From Pyrrhosoma nymphula (taxonomy: Eukaryota > Arthropoda > Insecta > Odonata > Coenagrionidae), in the NCBI GenBank assembly GCA_963573305.1, contig OY754332.1, positions 142,965,977 through 143,029,976 on the forward strand: a stretch of DNA of 64,000 nucleotides, in the 5' to 3' direction. The notes under the pieces are model-generated. The model saw only the letters and a list, made by a program, of their open reading frames with translations. It had not been told where the DNA came from and made no database searches. Positions within the stretch are counted from its first letter, which is position 1; the number at the start of each line of letters is the position of its first letter. The position numbers and the translations under genes are program-made. This document shows positions 34,475 to 46,855 of the stretch, in pieces.

Positions 34475-37400
34475 GGTTCCTCAACATCACAGTTCAATCT
34501 CTATTTTATAATTTTCCTTAAGTTGCCTTTAAATCGTACTTCATATTAGTATGTACGTTACTTTTACAAAACCGTCTCAAAAAGACTTTGTTTTGAACGC
34601 ATCTCATTAGGAAAATTTGCTCATTTTATGGTGTGAATATCTTTTACGTACATTGATGCTCATTGAAATGCCACTGATTGTAAGCAGACACATTTCTTCC
34701 TTATTCGTCGCTCTGATGGGGAGAGGGAGATACATTAGTTGTACGCTCTCCGATCCTCCCGCAACAACTTCAACTAGCAAAGTACTTTAAGAATACCGCG
34801 AAACGTGTGCGCCAGCCACTTCCCTATAACAAAACCGCTGCCTCTATTGTTACTGGGATGGTGGTGTGTATGACTCACACTTTCGTGGCACGGCCTATTC
34901 CCTCAGACCAAGTACTCGGTATCGAGCCACCAAGTACTGACAGAACACCCGAAGCGGGAGCCAAGCGCTGACCTTCAGGAAATGAGGTGAAGATTTGACC
35001 ATTTCAGTCTTAAATCAAAGTTACTCAATTAAATAGAAGGACCTAGAGCCCTCATGACACCAAGTTTTAATTCATTTCCAATTCAGTGGTCAAAAACGTA
35101 GCCCATAAATGGGCAAAACAATAGTGTTTTTCCTGATACTGAGAATCTTTTAGCCATTTATGAGATAAAAATAATTCAAAAATTTCATAATTTAGTGATG
35201 CTTCAATGCATATTACATGCGTCGAGATGACGCGTAAAAAAAAAAAAAAATGAAGGATCCGGGTGCGGGATGTGAATTCTCCAGAGTAAGGATTATAATA
35301 ATGAAGTTGCGTCACAGAAATAGAGATGGGGAAGCACGACTACGACCCACAGATAGGAAACACAAACACTGAGGTTTGTCAATGTTGAGAGAACAGCGCA
35401 AGAAAATATTTCGGCGGGAAAATATCGCGAACAAGACACTCGAGGGTGAAATCGGGAGGCTGGGAAATTTCGGACGAGCATCATCTGTAAGCAAAGCGCG
35501 CGTCCAAATATTCTCCTCGGTGAGGGAGCTGTAGGGGTGGGCGGGAGGCGGGGGGAGGCAAATGGGGACGGAGGGTGAGGGGGAGGACTCTCCTCTGCCT
35601 CCCCTCTCGAAAAACCTTTGAACGGCAAATTCAAAAAAAAAAGTGAAGAAGGAATGTTTTTGAGCGTGGCGGGCTCGGAGTCCCTCCCACGCCGCCATGA
35701 CCACAGACAACGGAGACTTGGCGGACCCCTTGCTCGGTGGCGGCCTAGCCTAGAGACATATTCCTTCCGACCCCAAGCGGGCCGAATAACACGCCAGGAA
35801 GACCTTGCCGCCCGCAGGCGGATGTGCCGGGCGCCGCTGCGGAAGCGCCGAACACGGCCACCTCCCGCCCCGAATGAACGGCAAACATGTTCTAAAATTT
35901 CGCAAAGGGAAAATGATGTAGTTAAATCTACGAGTTGCAGTATCTTCTCCCATAATTCTATCTGACTGGTCAGTACTCCCGATAACTAGTTACATGTCTA
36001 AAGCAATACCGTGTTTGCATGTTCATAATTATGAAAAATCGCTAAGTGATTTTTGCACGCTTGCATTTTTGTGTGTGCCATTTACGTGGTTCAAACGGGA
36101 ACAAGTTGCACTAAATTGTTTCCGACGAAAATTTGAGAAAATTCCTCATTATGTAATAACATTGAATAGTTGAGTGTATCCTAATATTTTTTAAATTTTA
36201 TTTACATGGGTATACTTATTTATTTATTGTTGCTTCACAATAGTACAAAATTACATAATTATGGACATACTAAACTTCCACATAGTAAACTCTGAGGCAA
36301 TGAACTTCTATCGGCAATCACAACCGCCTAGTAGCAAGTATAAAAGAAAACTACGGACTGTCAGATTTAAATAGCCACCACGCTATGCCTTCCGCAAAAT
36401 TCTGTAGCTAAACAAAATCAAGCCTAAGCTATCTAACTCTCAAGATAGAACTTAAATGCGTGCAATTTTCCTTACACGAGCACAATATTTACATGTGCAA
36501 GGTTAACTATTAGTATCCTGACTCCCCTTGCCGTACGCCCTTAATGGCGGCTCGCAGGGAGCAGATGGAACAGTTAAACCAGACAGATGAACAATTAAAA
36601 TACCTTCGTACCTGTCTAAAGAGTGTGAGGCGTGGGGAGTTAAGTCGCCAGACTTAAATAGAATATGGAAAAGAAAACAGAAAATAGGATAGAAAAAAAT
36701 GAGAAAAACGGTATGGGAAAGAGAGATTGGCTCTGATATTTTAGAGTGACTCTTTTTCCTCCGGTTTGCTCTGGGAAGGGATAACGAACCGTTGATCCTA
36801 TTTGCTTAACCGCCAATCTCCCTTGATTAGATAGCATTTTCAAAAACTACAAATTTTAGGTTAGCCTGGGAGAATTTTATACATTTCATTAGTAAAAATC
36901 GCTCGGTTATTAAAGATGATACGAAATTTAAAATATTTAATTCAAAGTAATGATGGCCAAATTTAAATGGTCATGGCAGAGCAACCAATATCTTCCAACT
37001 GTAAAAATGAAGCAACGATGGCCGACACACTTGCAATTCATTTTGATTCAAAACTGCAATTTGCCTGAAGGACTGACTTCACGGGAAGTCCCTTCGTGAA
37101 TCGGTGCAAAAAAACATTTTTCAATAAAACTAAAAATTTACGCTTGGCAGGGTGCGATTTCTGTGAATTTAGTTTGTGCAAAATTAATGATGAGTCCGAT
37201 TGGTAGTTTTGTTTGGACGAATGAAAGACATCTAAACCTTATGGGCGGTGAACGTTGAACTGTGATAAGTTCTAGTAAAACGTTCTCGTGCATGAATTGG
37301 CGAAAACGTTTTATTTTCACATTAAAGAAAGAAAATTACTGGTGCGTTCCACCCATTTTGTGAAAGTACCGACCTATGTCTTGGCAACCTTTTGCCATTG

Positions 37401-37905
37401 CCGCGGAACATGGATAATGGCACTTAACTGCCTTAAGCTTAAAAGAGTTGGTGAAATAAAATAGCGGAAATTACGAGGGCTATTTTTCCCTTTAGATAAA
37501 GTGATACCTGTTACAGAGAGGTGTGTATGCCAAAATGAAATCGAATTGCAGTTAAGGTCCATCAAAACGGTAAAGGGGCTAATCATCTGTATCTGTGCGG
37601 TGGTGAGCTACGTCATAGGTTCGTTCGAAGAGGTATAGATACAATTAGGTTCTACATGAATGGTTGTGCGATGAACCTTGATACTGCTTTCACTTAAGTT
37701 GGTAGTGCTTTCTGAACAAGTGTCGGAGATTTTGAAACAGGTGGCCGCGCTGCTTCCCCAGTTAAATACGCGGGTGATTTTTTTTTCAACCAAAACTTGG
37801 TGTGTACTTTATACCAAACTGAGTAATCATTTACCGAACATGATTTCCAGAGGCCACTTTAGTTTATTACAACAAATCAATTCATCTAGTACCTTTAAAT
37901 AAGTG
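34475..37905. other. No gene seen; one GC-rich patch at 35400-35880
   Basis: 35520-35620 is G-rich on the plus strand and 35640-35880 is CpG-rich with overlapping frames on both strands. No recognisable protein. The remainder is AT-rich. Confidence 0.35.
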
Positions 37906-37909
37906 GAAT

Positions 37910-38215
37910 AAACTGGACGGAGAGAGTCACCCATTACGAAGTCATAGTAAGAGTTGGAGAAAGAACAAGATAATTGAAAATCTGCGACGCAGAAAAGACA
38001 AAGTTTCTGGACACATTCTACGATATGAGCCATCTGAAAACGGACGAAATGGAACGAAAATGAATGGGAAAAACTCAAGAGGAATGCCAAGGATTATGCA
38101 GAATGAAAATGAAAAAGAACGTTTAAGCGCCGAATTGTGAAAGGGTAAAACGATCAGATGAAGAGATGATGGAGCGGAGAGCTTCAGCCAACCAATTTTA
38201 AGATTGATGCATATT
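37910..38215 (+). mobile_element. LINE C-terminal tail and 3' end, degenerate
   Basis: The plus strand encodes NLRRRKDKVSGHILRYE, followed in a nearby frame by NGKNSRGMPRIM. This is the (K/R)RRKD-x-x-x-GHI-x-R-(H/Y)E ... GKNSRGRPR pattern that ends many insect LINE proteins. ERRASANQ then precedes a stop. Frame changes are frequent, so it is non-functional. The same pattern occurs on the minus strand at 51.8-52.0 kb. Confidence 0.6.
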
Positions 38216-38289
38216 TCGATAATTATGCAGCGTTTCCGCAAAGTAAAAAAAGTCCATTAGCGGCGCGTTGTCATCAGAACAGAAAGGAA

Positions 38290-39100
38290 ATGGGCCCGAT
38301 TGAGTGACGTGCATGAGACCGAGCAGGGGAGAGGCCAGCGAAACGTCACAAGACTCTCTTACCTGATCGCTTCCGCGCCAGAAGTCCACGTGATCAGCCG
38401 ATGTCTCCGTGACTTCTCACGGCGGCGACAATGCTCCGGCAAGCACTGTCGCGCTCCCCCGCGGAGGCAGGAGCAGGGGGGGTGTGCGGGGGCAGCAGAC
38501 GCGTGTGAGGTGTGCGTGGAGGGGGCTGACGCGCGCAGCGAGGCGTGCCAGAGCGCGCTGACGGCGTCGGGCGGCCCCGCCGCCGCCGCGGCGTGCCGCA
38601 CCTCGACGCTCCGAGTGGGGAAATGCGGCTCCAGCGGGCCGACCCGAATCGTTCACGGGGGAAGGGTACGGCGGGGGAGTGGGGGGAGGGGGTCCGGGAG
38701 CCCCCCCTTTTACTCTCGCCCCCCCGGGGAGGGGGGTGGGGTGGGAACGCAACGAATCAGGAGCCACGCAGTCTGTGTCGGGGGGGTGGAGGGGGCTCTC
38801 AAAATGGCGGTGGGAGTGGTGTAGCCGGATCCGATCTCGGGGGAGGCTGCGAGGCAGGGTGAAGGGGGGAGGGGCACTGCCGCCTCCGCCGCCCCTCTCA
38901 CAGCGCGCGGCGTCGGGGGCGTCGTCGGGAGGGGGGCGTCGTCGGGAGGGAGGCGTCGTCGGGGGGCGCGGGGGATGGGCGGGGGTTGATGGTCCTCGCA
39001 TGCTCGGCTCGGCGCGCGACGAAAACGAGCTGATTTATGGCGCAAGGTCGCGAGGCCTGTCTCCCGCGGCGGACGCAAGAAAAATCAACACATTCCCTGC
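38290..39100. other. CpG island-like block with G-rich strand
   Basis: Dense CG dinucleotides (for example CGGCGTCGGGCGGCCCCGCC around 38563-38582) and long G runs on the plus strand (38660-38770, 38930-38980). Several frames of 100-194 codons are open on both strands at once, which is what high GC content alone produces; their products are Gly/Arg/Pro-rich. It is the best promoter or first-exon candidate in the window, but no TATA, initiator or splice evidence supports a specific gene. Confidence 0.6.
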
Positions 39101-39165
39101 TACCATTTGATTGCCAATTCTTTTATAAATGGTTAGTGATGATCAAAAAGATGGATAAAGGTATG

Positions 39166-39450
39166 TGGATCCGGGGTGTGTGGTGGTTGATGTTTTGACT
39201 TTGGAGTCAAGGAGGGATATGCGCCCAAGTTCGGATCCCAACATTGGCTGAGATTATCGTTATGAACCCCGATCCCTACGTTGTTAACATAAGGAGCGCA
39301 ATGCAACCGCGGCACTCCGTCCTTCGGATGGGGTGTTATACTGCGGACCCCTTGGTTCCTTTCATTAAGACTAGGCAGATGCCTGCGCTGGGTGTTTCTC
39401 CACCCTTCCTCCACAACCCATATTATCCTTTCCTTACTATCCTTTCGACC
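39166..39450 (+). mobile_element. tRNA-derived SINE, near full length
   Basis: Head: TGTGTGGTGGTTGATGTTTT and AAGTTCGGATCCCAACATTGG at A- and B-box positions (the latter 39230-39250, one base over the usual spacing). Core: CTCCGTCCTTCGGATGGGGT, CCCCTTGGTTCCTTTCATTA, GCAGATGCCTGCGCTGGGTG, TTTCTCCACCCTTCC. This copy shows head and core joined with no interruption and defines the family layout in this window. Pol III promoter boxes and lack of coding capacity support a SINE. Confidence 0.75.
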
Positions 39451-39544
39451 TATACTTAAATGGCATGTTGCCAGTAAACTACCGAAATAACCATCCACCC
39501 AACGAAAACAATCATTAATGATAAAGTATACAGAAATAATAAGA

Positions 39545-39665
39545 GAAGAAAACCGTAAAACTCACTCGTGATTCCACCGAAAAATCCTCACCAAAGCCAT
39601 GGCTCGAACCCGGCCCCTCGGGGCAGGAAGACAATACTCTAGCCACCGCACCAATTCTTTCCCCA
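39545..39665 (-). mobile_element. tRNA-derived SINE head
   Basis: On the minus strand GGTGCGGTGGCTAGAGTATT and GGGCCGGGTTCGAGCC (B box close to GGTTCGANTCC), followed by TTTCGGTGGAATCACG. Opposite orientation to the neighbouring copy at 39.2-39.45 kb, about 100 bp away. Confidence 0.7.
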
Positions 39666-40140
39666 CAAGTTCTCAGTTCGAAATAAATACGACAACCGAT
39701 TGGGAATTCGTTGGCAAAAAAACATTCGTGTGGAGTGGCTTTAAGAACCAGAGGCATGAACTGTGGGAAAAGATATCAAAATGTAATCGACTTTGTCGAA
39801 ATCTGGCATTGAAGGCTTATGCAGAGGATCAAATGGATGGACGAAATCATAAACGAGAATGTATGCTGAAAAATATAAAACCTGATTCGCAAGTTCATTT
39901 TTCAAGCGCATGTTCAGGAATAGAAGCATAGACGGCTCAAATGGCGGCCTTGCTACGCGATCATTTTCACGTATATCGCCCACGACAGGGGTCTCTAGTC
40001 CTTTTTTCATCACCTGGCCTCGTCTTTTTTCTATCCGTTAACACGTGCGTGAATCTGGACTGCAGCCAATCAGAGCGCATGGCAGCAATCAGGGTAGGTG
40101 GTGTCACACGTGGATTTAGTTCAAATAAGAATTGTAAAAA

Positions 40141-40182
40141 TCACGGGCATGATGCTTGCAGCAACAGCAATGATGCCCGTGA
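40141..40182. repeat. Short perfect-stem hairpin
   Basis: TCACGGGCAT and ATGCCCGTGA form a 10-bp stem around a 22-base loop. It is not followed by a T-run, and I assign no function. Confidence 0.6.
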
Positions 40183-40912
40183 GACATTCCTACCATTGAA
40201 ACGTTGTAGCTCAAATGATCTCTAGATTTGAACGCGAAAAATGACCGCGTGAACCAGGGGCTAGAGGAAAGTTAGATAAGGAAAGCAATATGGTGCTCTC
40301 TAAGAAAGCGACGGCCCAGATGATTGGCCACACACTGAGGCAATGGTCTAGTAAGGAGCACGATAACTGTTATCATAGGTGATATACCACTTGCGTTAGG
40401 TTCAGATGGAAGATAGTAATAACCATGCCCACCAAATTCTTCTCAATAAAAAAAGACCCTGGTCCCTGTCTCGATATCATTCCTCAGCTAAGCATACGTC
40501 CCAACTCTCTTCATCCCATCCGTGCACCCTATTCCCTTTCTTCCCCTTGTCCACCCCCATATCGCAGCCTTCTGTATCCTCTCGCCCCTCATTATCGCCT
40601 GCTCCAACCAATATGTCTCCTTCTTATGCGCTGCAGAAGTTTCCTCTTCTAACCCATCATGCCAAACACTTCCACATTCTACTCAATAACTGATTTTTTA
40701 AATAAAAAAAACAGAAACTAGGAATCAAAATATATGAAAAAGAATGCTTGTCTTTTTGTCTGTCTTTTGTACAAATCTACAGTTTTACTCCGATCCTGCT
40801 GAAATTTTGCAAACTAATAGGTCAAGACAAGAGGAAAATTATAGGTTATTTAAAAATATCTCAGGGCCCCAAAAGTTAGCAAAAAGGGGCCGTTTGGTGG
40901 TCTACGCCACGT

Positions 40913-41248
40913 ATTGGGTTTTGTGCAGTGATTTTATTTTTGCTTTTTAAAATTACTTTCGCTCAAGATAGGGAGTTGGATTTTTTTACAAATGGTTGAA
41001 AGAATAAAGTTTATAATTCATTCAATCAATTACGTTTTCCAATTCGCATTTGCCTGAAAATCGCGTTTTTCGCTGCAAAACGCACATTTTTCTCTGAAAT
41101 CAACATTAGCATACTTCCTTGACAACCAGTCTTTAACGCATTTAAAATTCATTTTGCTTAGTTAAGCTGATTAGGAATGCTAAGCATTGGGTTTCGTGCA
41201 GTGGTTTATTTTTTTTAAACTACTTTCACTCAAGATAGAGAATTAAAA
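40913..41248 (+). repeat. Local direct duplication, 273-bp spacing
   Basis: ATTGGGTTTTGTGCAGTG at 40913 recurs as ATTGGGTTTCGTGCAGTG at about 41186. In both copies it is followed by a T-rich stretch and ACTTTC(G/A)CTCAAGATAG. The intervening sequence is AT-rich and diverged. It looks like an old tandem duplication. Confidence 0.7.
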
Positions 41249-41249
41249 T

Positions 41250-43390
41250 TTATTTTATCAAATACCCGAATGCAAGACAATGAAGAAAGTGTGGCCCTGA
41301 GCCACTCCAGGTAATTTATCTAGTTATAAATAAGGATAGGAGAGGGGTAAAGCTTATTGCGACCTCATAAGATGAGAATCCTGATTTTTTGGGCATATTC
41401 TGAGAAGCAATTAACACGGTAAAGAGCATAATAGAAGGCTAAATAATAAGCAGAGAAGAGTGAAAGGTTGTAGTTAATCAATCACAGCATTGAATAACTC
41501 TTAATGATGAGCATAAAAAGGACGATTAGCATAGGTTGTTAGGGAGCAATAGGCAACGAATCAACTATGTGAAACTTTCACATTGATGAAATAAAATTAC
41601 TGCATTATTCCACAATTTTAATTTTCCTTTTTAACTTGATTATTTTCGACTTATCTCGCCGAACTAGTAGACTATTCGACTTTCGACTAAGGGATTCTAA
41701 CAGGAGAATTTAGACGGTTATCCTCTTGAAAATTATCGAATACGTCGATTAATGACAACTAGGGAGGCAATAGACAACGGAGCTGCCATGCATACGTGTG
41801 GCGCTGGGTGCTAGTACTATAACTAGTAATGGCTTCAACATTGCCTTGCGCTTTTATGCCGTATGGGTCTCACGTCTCTATTCAGGGGGCCGCTCTAGCA
41901 AGGGTGGCCCACAAAGGACTCAAGTGGGACCTCTGAGGTCCAAAGGCGAATATCCGCGAGGGGTTGGCGGAAGGGACCGAATATCTCTCCTCGACATATA
42001 AAATGGTTCCGCTGGGTCGCGCGAAGATTATGCTGAGTAAATACATATGCGGAAGTCGTCCAGATCGTTCGAAGTCAGGACAGGTGGGAGCGTCCCCTTC
42101 ACATAGGGAGGAATGAGGAACTCCTCGAACACTTTGACAGCCACCAGTGCTTTCACGTATTTCAAGTGGAATGCACGGCCCACAAACCAAAATGGATCGA
42201 AGTGATAGCAAAAGAATAACTACCTCCCCTTGCTTAGAGTTTATGAACAACACAACTTACCATCCGTCTCCTTGAGTGTGATTTTTTCACGCCATGGAGG
42301 ACTGTCAAGACAAGGGAAATCCGTGATTACATACGCATTGTATATGCTTCTCCACCATAACTCTCACAACCACCTTAATAATACGGATGATTGGGACAGA
42401 TACAGGGCCTCGTCCAAGTCTGTGCATTTGCACAATATTCCCTGCTCGCGCGACGACATTCCATAGGCACATTTGTTCCTGCGTTTGACCGCGTAGTCAA
42501 CTTCCTAACGAAGAATGATTCATTAAAACCTGCCCTAACCTAATAACAATAAACATTCATTAGGACATATAGTAGCATATTTCCTCATATTCTCATAGTT
42601 GATTAATGAGTATAATATTTATATTGTCTTGAATGCGTTTAAAAAACATCAATTGACCACATTTAACGCCTAGTTATCATGTTTCACTGCCTTGCGGAGG
42701 GACTTTTAGGTGATCAAAGCCGATGCTTTCTACTTCCTTCCTAAAGTGAAATTTAAAAAGTTACCAATGATCAAGGATCAAATTAAAACTATGTACTCAC
42801 TAAGATATTACAACTACATATATTTATCCGATATTGCACGGGTACGCACAAAACTTTAAAAGAAATTTTGCAGGATTAGCGATGCCTCTGATAAAGTTCA
42901 AGGACATTCATATCTACTCATAGTTGATTTTTGGGAATAGAAAATATGCTGGCGGAAGAATTTCAAATACTGAAAAACGTATGGTCGTTAAGGGCAGGAC
43001 TTTAATATGGAGGATACGAAGATTAAACCATAGTTAATTTCAAAATACTTAATGTACTTTGCTTAGCGTGAGATCTCCAGCTAAACGTGGCAGTCTGAGG
43101 CAGGCAGAGTGGAATGTTTTTCAGCTTCAAAATTACAACGCGACCTCCGGAATGTATTCCGGAAACGGAAGCTCCTTCTTGGATTCTCGCGGAGTTTAGG
43201 GACGGTGATGATGATAATGGAGTTGGATCCCTTCGATGGAGAAATACAGGAACGCAAACCGATGATCGTGCAGAAAACGTCATCCTCGCCACCACGATTG
43301 TCTCTGTCGGAAATTTCGCGGAAGCAGCCGCGTATAATATTTCATCTCTAGGGGGACATAGGTACAACCAAAACACTTACACGCAGAGGG
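41250..43390. other. No gene seen
   Basis: AT-rich, apart from about 41880-42150, which is GC-richer and has short frames on both strands with no recognised domain. Confidence 0.35.
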
Positions 43391-43394
43391 AATA

Positions 43395-43580
43395 AGACAA
43401 GAGTAGACAGCTAAGGAGAGAAACTAGAGGAACTGGAATCATTCACCTATCTCGGAATCAGTCCGAAGAAGGATGGAAGAAGCACCACGGGCGTCAAGCG
43501 AAAAATAGCTAAAGCGAAGGTGTATGCGATGAAGAGGCAGTTAGCTGCTATACTCAATATTTTGAAACTTGCACTATTCC
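43395..43580 (+). mobile_element. LINE fragment, post-RT region
   Basis: The plus strand encodes KLEELESFTYLGISPKKDGR followed by STTGVKRKIAKAKVYAMKRQ. This matches the E-x-F-x-YLG ... DG-x-x-x-x-x-(V/I)KRRI-x-x-AK segment found just after the reverse transcriptase domain of insect LINEs. The frame ends soon after. It differs from the 1.6-kb fragment, so a second LINE family is likely. Confidence 0.65.
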
Positions 43581-44439
43581 TATAAAAATATTTACTAAGT
43601 TTAAGCGTGTATCAGCTAAATAAGTCACCATAAAGTTCATAGTGCATTAGGTATACCCAATGATAGCTTACAAAGCCGAAACGTGTAGTACGTTTTGTAA
43701 ACGAGTTTGAAAAGTTGAAGTTTCGATACATTGAATTTGACTTCCTTCCCCTGTCTCGCCAAATTCCATAAATTATAGTCAGCTCCCATGCTTAAAGAAG
43801 ACTAAGAGAAGAATTGAGACGAGATAGCACTACCTATCTGAAAACATTCGCGTGAGCTGTGACACTAAATAGATCAGAATCGTGCACCACAGAAAGAAGG
43901 AACCAGTAAAGAAAGAAAACCTTCTCGCTGGGGAAGGGTAAAATAGATCTAAGGGACGGAAAAAGTGAGAAATTTGGAGGCATACAAAGGACCCTACGAA
44001 GAAAGATCTCCATGTAACTACACACGAAAAGGGAAACTGTGGATAGGGTACATCCTAAATTGAATGTTGGAATTAAACGAATCTATTATGCATACATCAG
44101 AGCATATTTTTAGGAATTTTCACTGGGCGACGCTGAAACTACTTGAAACCCCCTCCACCACTCAAAACCCCAATAAAATTACCATTAGCTTTCGCTTTTT
44201 TCTAGGTCTATTGGGTTTGGGATTACCTGTCACCCGTGTACTCGGCGTTCAACGCTTCCTGACTTCACTTTAACAGGCGTAGACCTTGAGTTTATTTTCC
44301 TTTTTTTGCCGGCACCAAGTACTGTCACTGGGCGATAAAACCTTGGCACTAGGCGACATTCGTGTCACCTACTTTATGTGTTATTTTATGCACTGGCATA
44401 CATGCAAGGGGAGAAAACGTAATGATAAGTCCCACGAGA

Positions 44440-44580
44440 AAGGCCAACGGACAAACACCGAACGTAAGCAGAAGGAGAGCATGGGAAGGACTACATGTAA
44501 GCATGGGAAATCAAAGAATGGAGGGCCGCATTGACCAATCTAAGAATTGAAAGACTGGTGATGATGAGAAATATTAGCAC
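44440..44580 (+). mobile_element. LINE 3' tail, degenerate
   Basis: One frame reads EIKEWRAALTNLRIERLVMM followed by a GATGATGAGA repeat. The EWRAA-x-x-(N/S) ending and the GATGATGA 3' terminus are common at the 3' ends of insect LINEs. It could be the 3' end of the same insertion as 43.4-43.6 kb, but the intervening 850 bp is not recognisable. Confidence 0.4.
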
Positions 44581-44584
44581 AAAC

Positions 44585-46850
44585 ATGCAGTATTTTCAAT
44601 TTCACGATCACGCATTATGTCACAAATTATTTGCTGAATGCAAGGTTTGATTTTTATTGATTGATATAAAGTAACGATTAGATTTACCGAGCGACGACGG
44701 TTTACTAATATACATATCCACATACTAATACCAGGCTTAATTTAATTTTTTATGATCTTCTTCTGTCACTATTCATTTCACAGCCAATGCAAAAGTAGGT
44801 TATAACGGGTGCTACCAATCATACACGGAAATATTCTAAATATTCTGTTCTACATCCATTTTACTAGAGCTTGCAAGTGTAAGTAATAAAACTCTACAGC
44901 TTCATTTTTTCAAGATTATAACAAGGAACTCGCTCCGACTTTCGCACACGAAATTTAAGAAACAATACACGTTAAAAACTTGCATGTAGTTATACCTTGT
45001 TGAGTGACACAAGAGCCTATTCCATATTTTGCTAAATGTCAGAATTAATGCATAGTTTCTCCCAGGACTCAAATGTTCGAATACTAAAATCTCCTATGAG
45101 CCTAACGACATTCACGATGTACGTTATAAGAGGCCATACCTTCGGATTAATCATCAACTATAGTGGCAAATGAGGAGGTTCCAACTTGTGACACAACTTC
45201 CACAATGCATTATATCTCGGAGAAAACCATTTTTATATCAAAATACCCTGATGTTCTAACCCGGTCGAAGTAAGGTAACAGCTACGGAGTTGAAGCATTG
45301 TGCCCGTAAGTATTTTAAAGGAACGAAGCGGTGAGCTGATAGAAGAGTAATGTTAAGAGCTGCAACAAGCCAATATTCTAATTGATAACTGGTGATGGTG
45401 CATGTAAAACTAATGGACAACACGCCAAACAACTTACGGGTAATTCCATGAAATAACGCCATCGCAAAGGTTCAAATATTTTGTTGGACTCGTAAACAGT
45501 CACCGTGTGACAGATCGTGGGAATGCTAGAAGAATGCTATCGGGAAAACATTTTTAAGGGACAGTTCGCATTTTGTAGCATTTCTTTCATTTTTCTGGAA
45601 AAAATCACTCCCCTGTTTATGAGACTGTCAAGAGGTTTTCAACCGCAACTGACTAATATCATGCCTCTTCTTTTCCAGCCATCCCTACCCAATTATTAAC
45701 GACCCCCTCACGAACCGAAGGGGGAAAGGAATACATTTTAGCACATCGTGTTTACATAAAAAAACAAGTGGGCTCCCACCATCGCATTTTTCCCGCTTAG
45801 CCGTCCCTCACTTTCTCCGTGTCACTCGGCTTCCCCCGACCCTTTCCCGCATCGACGTGATGCATAAAAAAGGGCCACCCTAAGGTCGGCTCAGAGGGCT
45901 CACCTGGTCCAGAGCCCGACTGCGTGTGAAATCCTCACGTTCGTGGGGATGGAGGACGGTTCCTTCCCACACATACAGCCCGGGATGCCCCGAGAGGATC
46001 GAATCCGTCCCTACAAAATCGAACCGGTTTGGGTAGTCACGCGAGGTGCAATTTTTAAAATAAGTTTTTTCTTTATTTTGGACATGACATCCTCGTGCGT
46101 GAGGAAGTGACTAGTTATTGGACGCGTGGTGAGGACGGATTGAGTTAACCCTGAATCCGACCACGCTTCGCATAAAAAAATTATATTAAGGCCCACGGAT
46201 TTACTATATTGGTAGACGATGCGTAGGTTATACTACTCCACACTTTTGGAGCGAATGAAATTACATCAGACAGCGTATTTTTACCAGAAAACTGAAACAG
46301 TATTTGATAATAAAGGCTGATTTTTATGTATTCCTGACTCAACCATTGCCAAAAAACTACTAATAGTTTATCGTCTTAAATTATTCCATGACGAAACAAA
46401 CACTTGTGTGAATGTGTGCTCAATAATATGGAAAAAAATAAATTAATTGAATCTTCATAGAGCGCAATTAGGCATTCAAAGACCTCTCTTACATTTGAAT
46501 AATTTTGCGTAGTATTAATCAAGCATAGACAAACAACAACAACTGATAGTATATGGTCTCAGGTCTCATCGTTGCAGCCAAGTACTACAGTGAAATTAAT
46601 AAAGAGTCAATTAGTAAGCAACTAAGGCTTTCCTTAGTCGTCACTTCAATCTCAAACCGTTTCACTTCAAGGGCGAAGTTTCACTTCAGAGATTTCTCTC
46701 TGTGTTTTGTGAACGAAAGTGTACTGTAAGCAAATCTATCATTTTTATTACAATACCCGATTTAAATAAAATATATCAGGCTTTAACTTGTGAAAAAAAT
46801 ATAAAACTAGCCTAAAATAATTACAATTCGTTTTATAAGCTCTTTTAAAC
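44585..46850. other. No gene seen; possible old SINE at ~45830-46030
   Basis: Mostly AT-rich. 45830-46030 is GC-richer and on the minus strand has GGATTCGATCC, a degenerate B box, but no clear A box or SINE core. Confidence 0.3.
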
Positions 46851-46855
46851 CAACG

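Noticed and set aside
38417..39001. 194-codon minus frame in the CpG-rich block
   Set aside because: Pro/Arg/Ala-rich low complexity, with comparable frames open on the other strand. Explained by stop-codon depletion in GC-rich DNA.
40141..40182. Hairpin as a terminator or regulatory RNA
   Set aside because: Eukaryotic context, no adjacent T-run or gene, and a single copy in the window.
40195..40215. GAAACGTTG as another hammerhead-like module
   Set aside because: GAA and ACGT are present, but no CTGANGA box or adjoining hairpin lies at the right distance.
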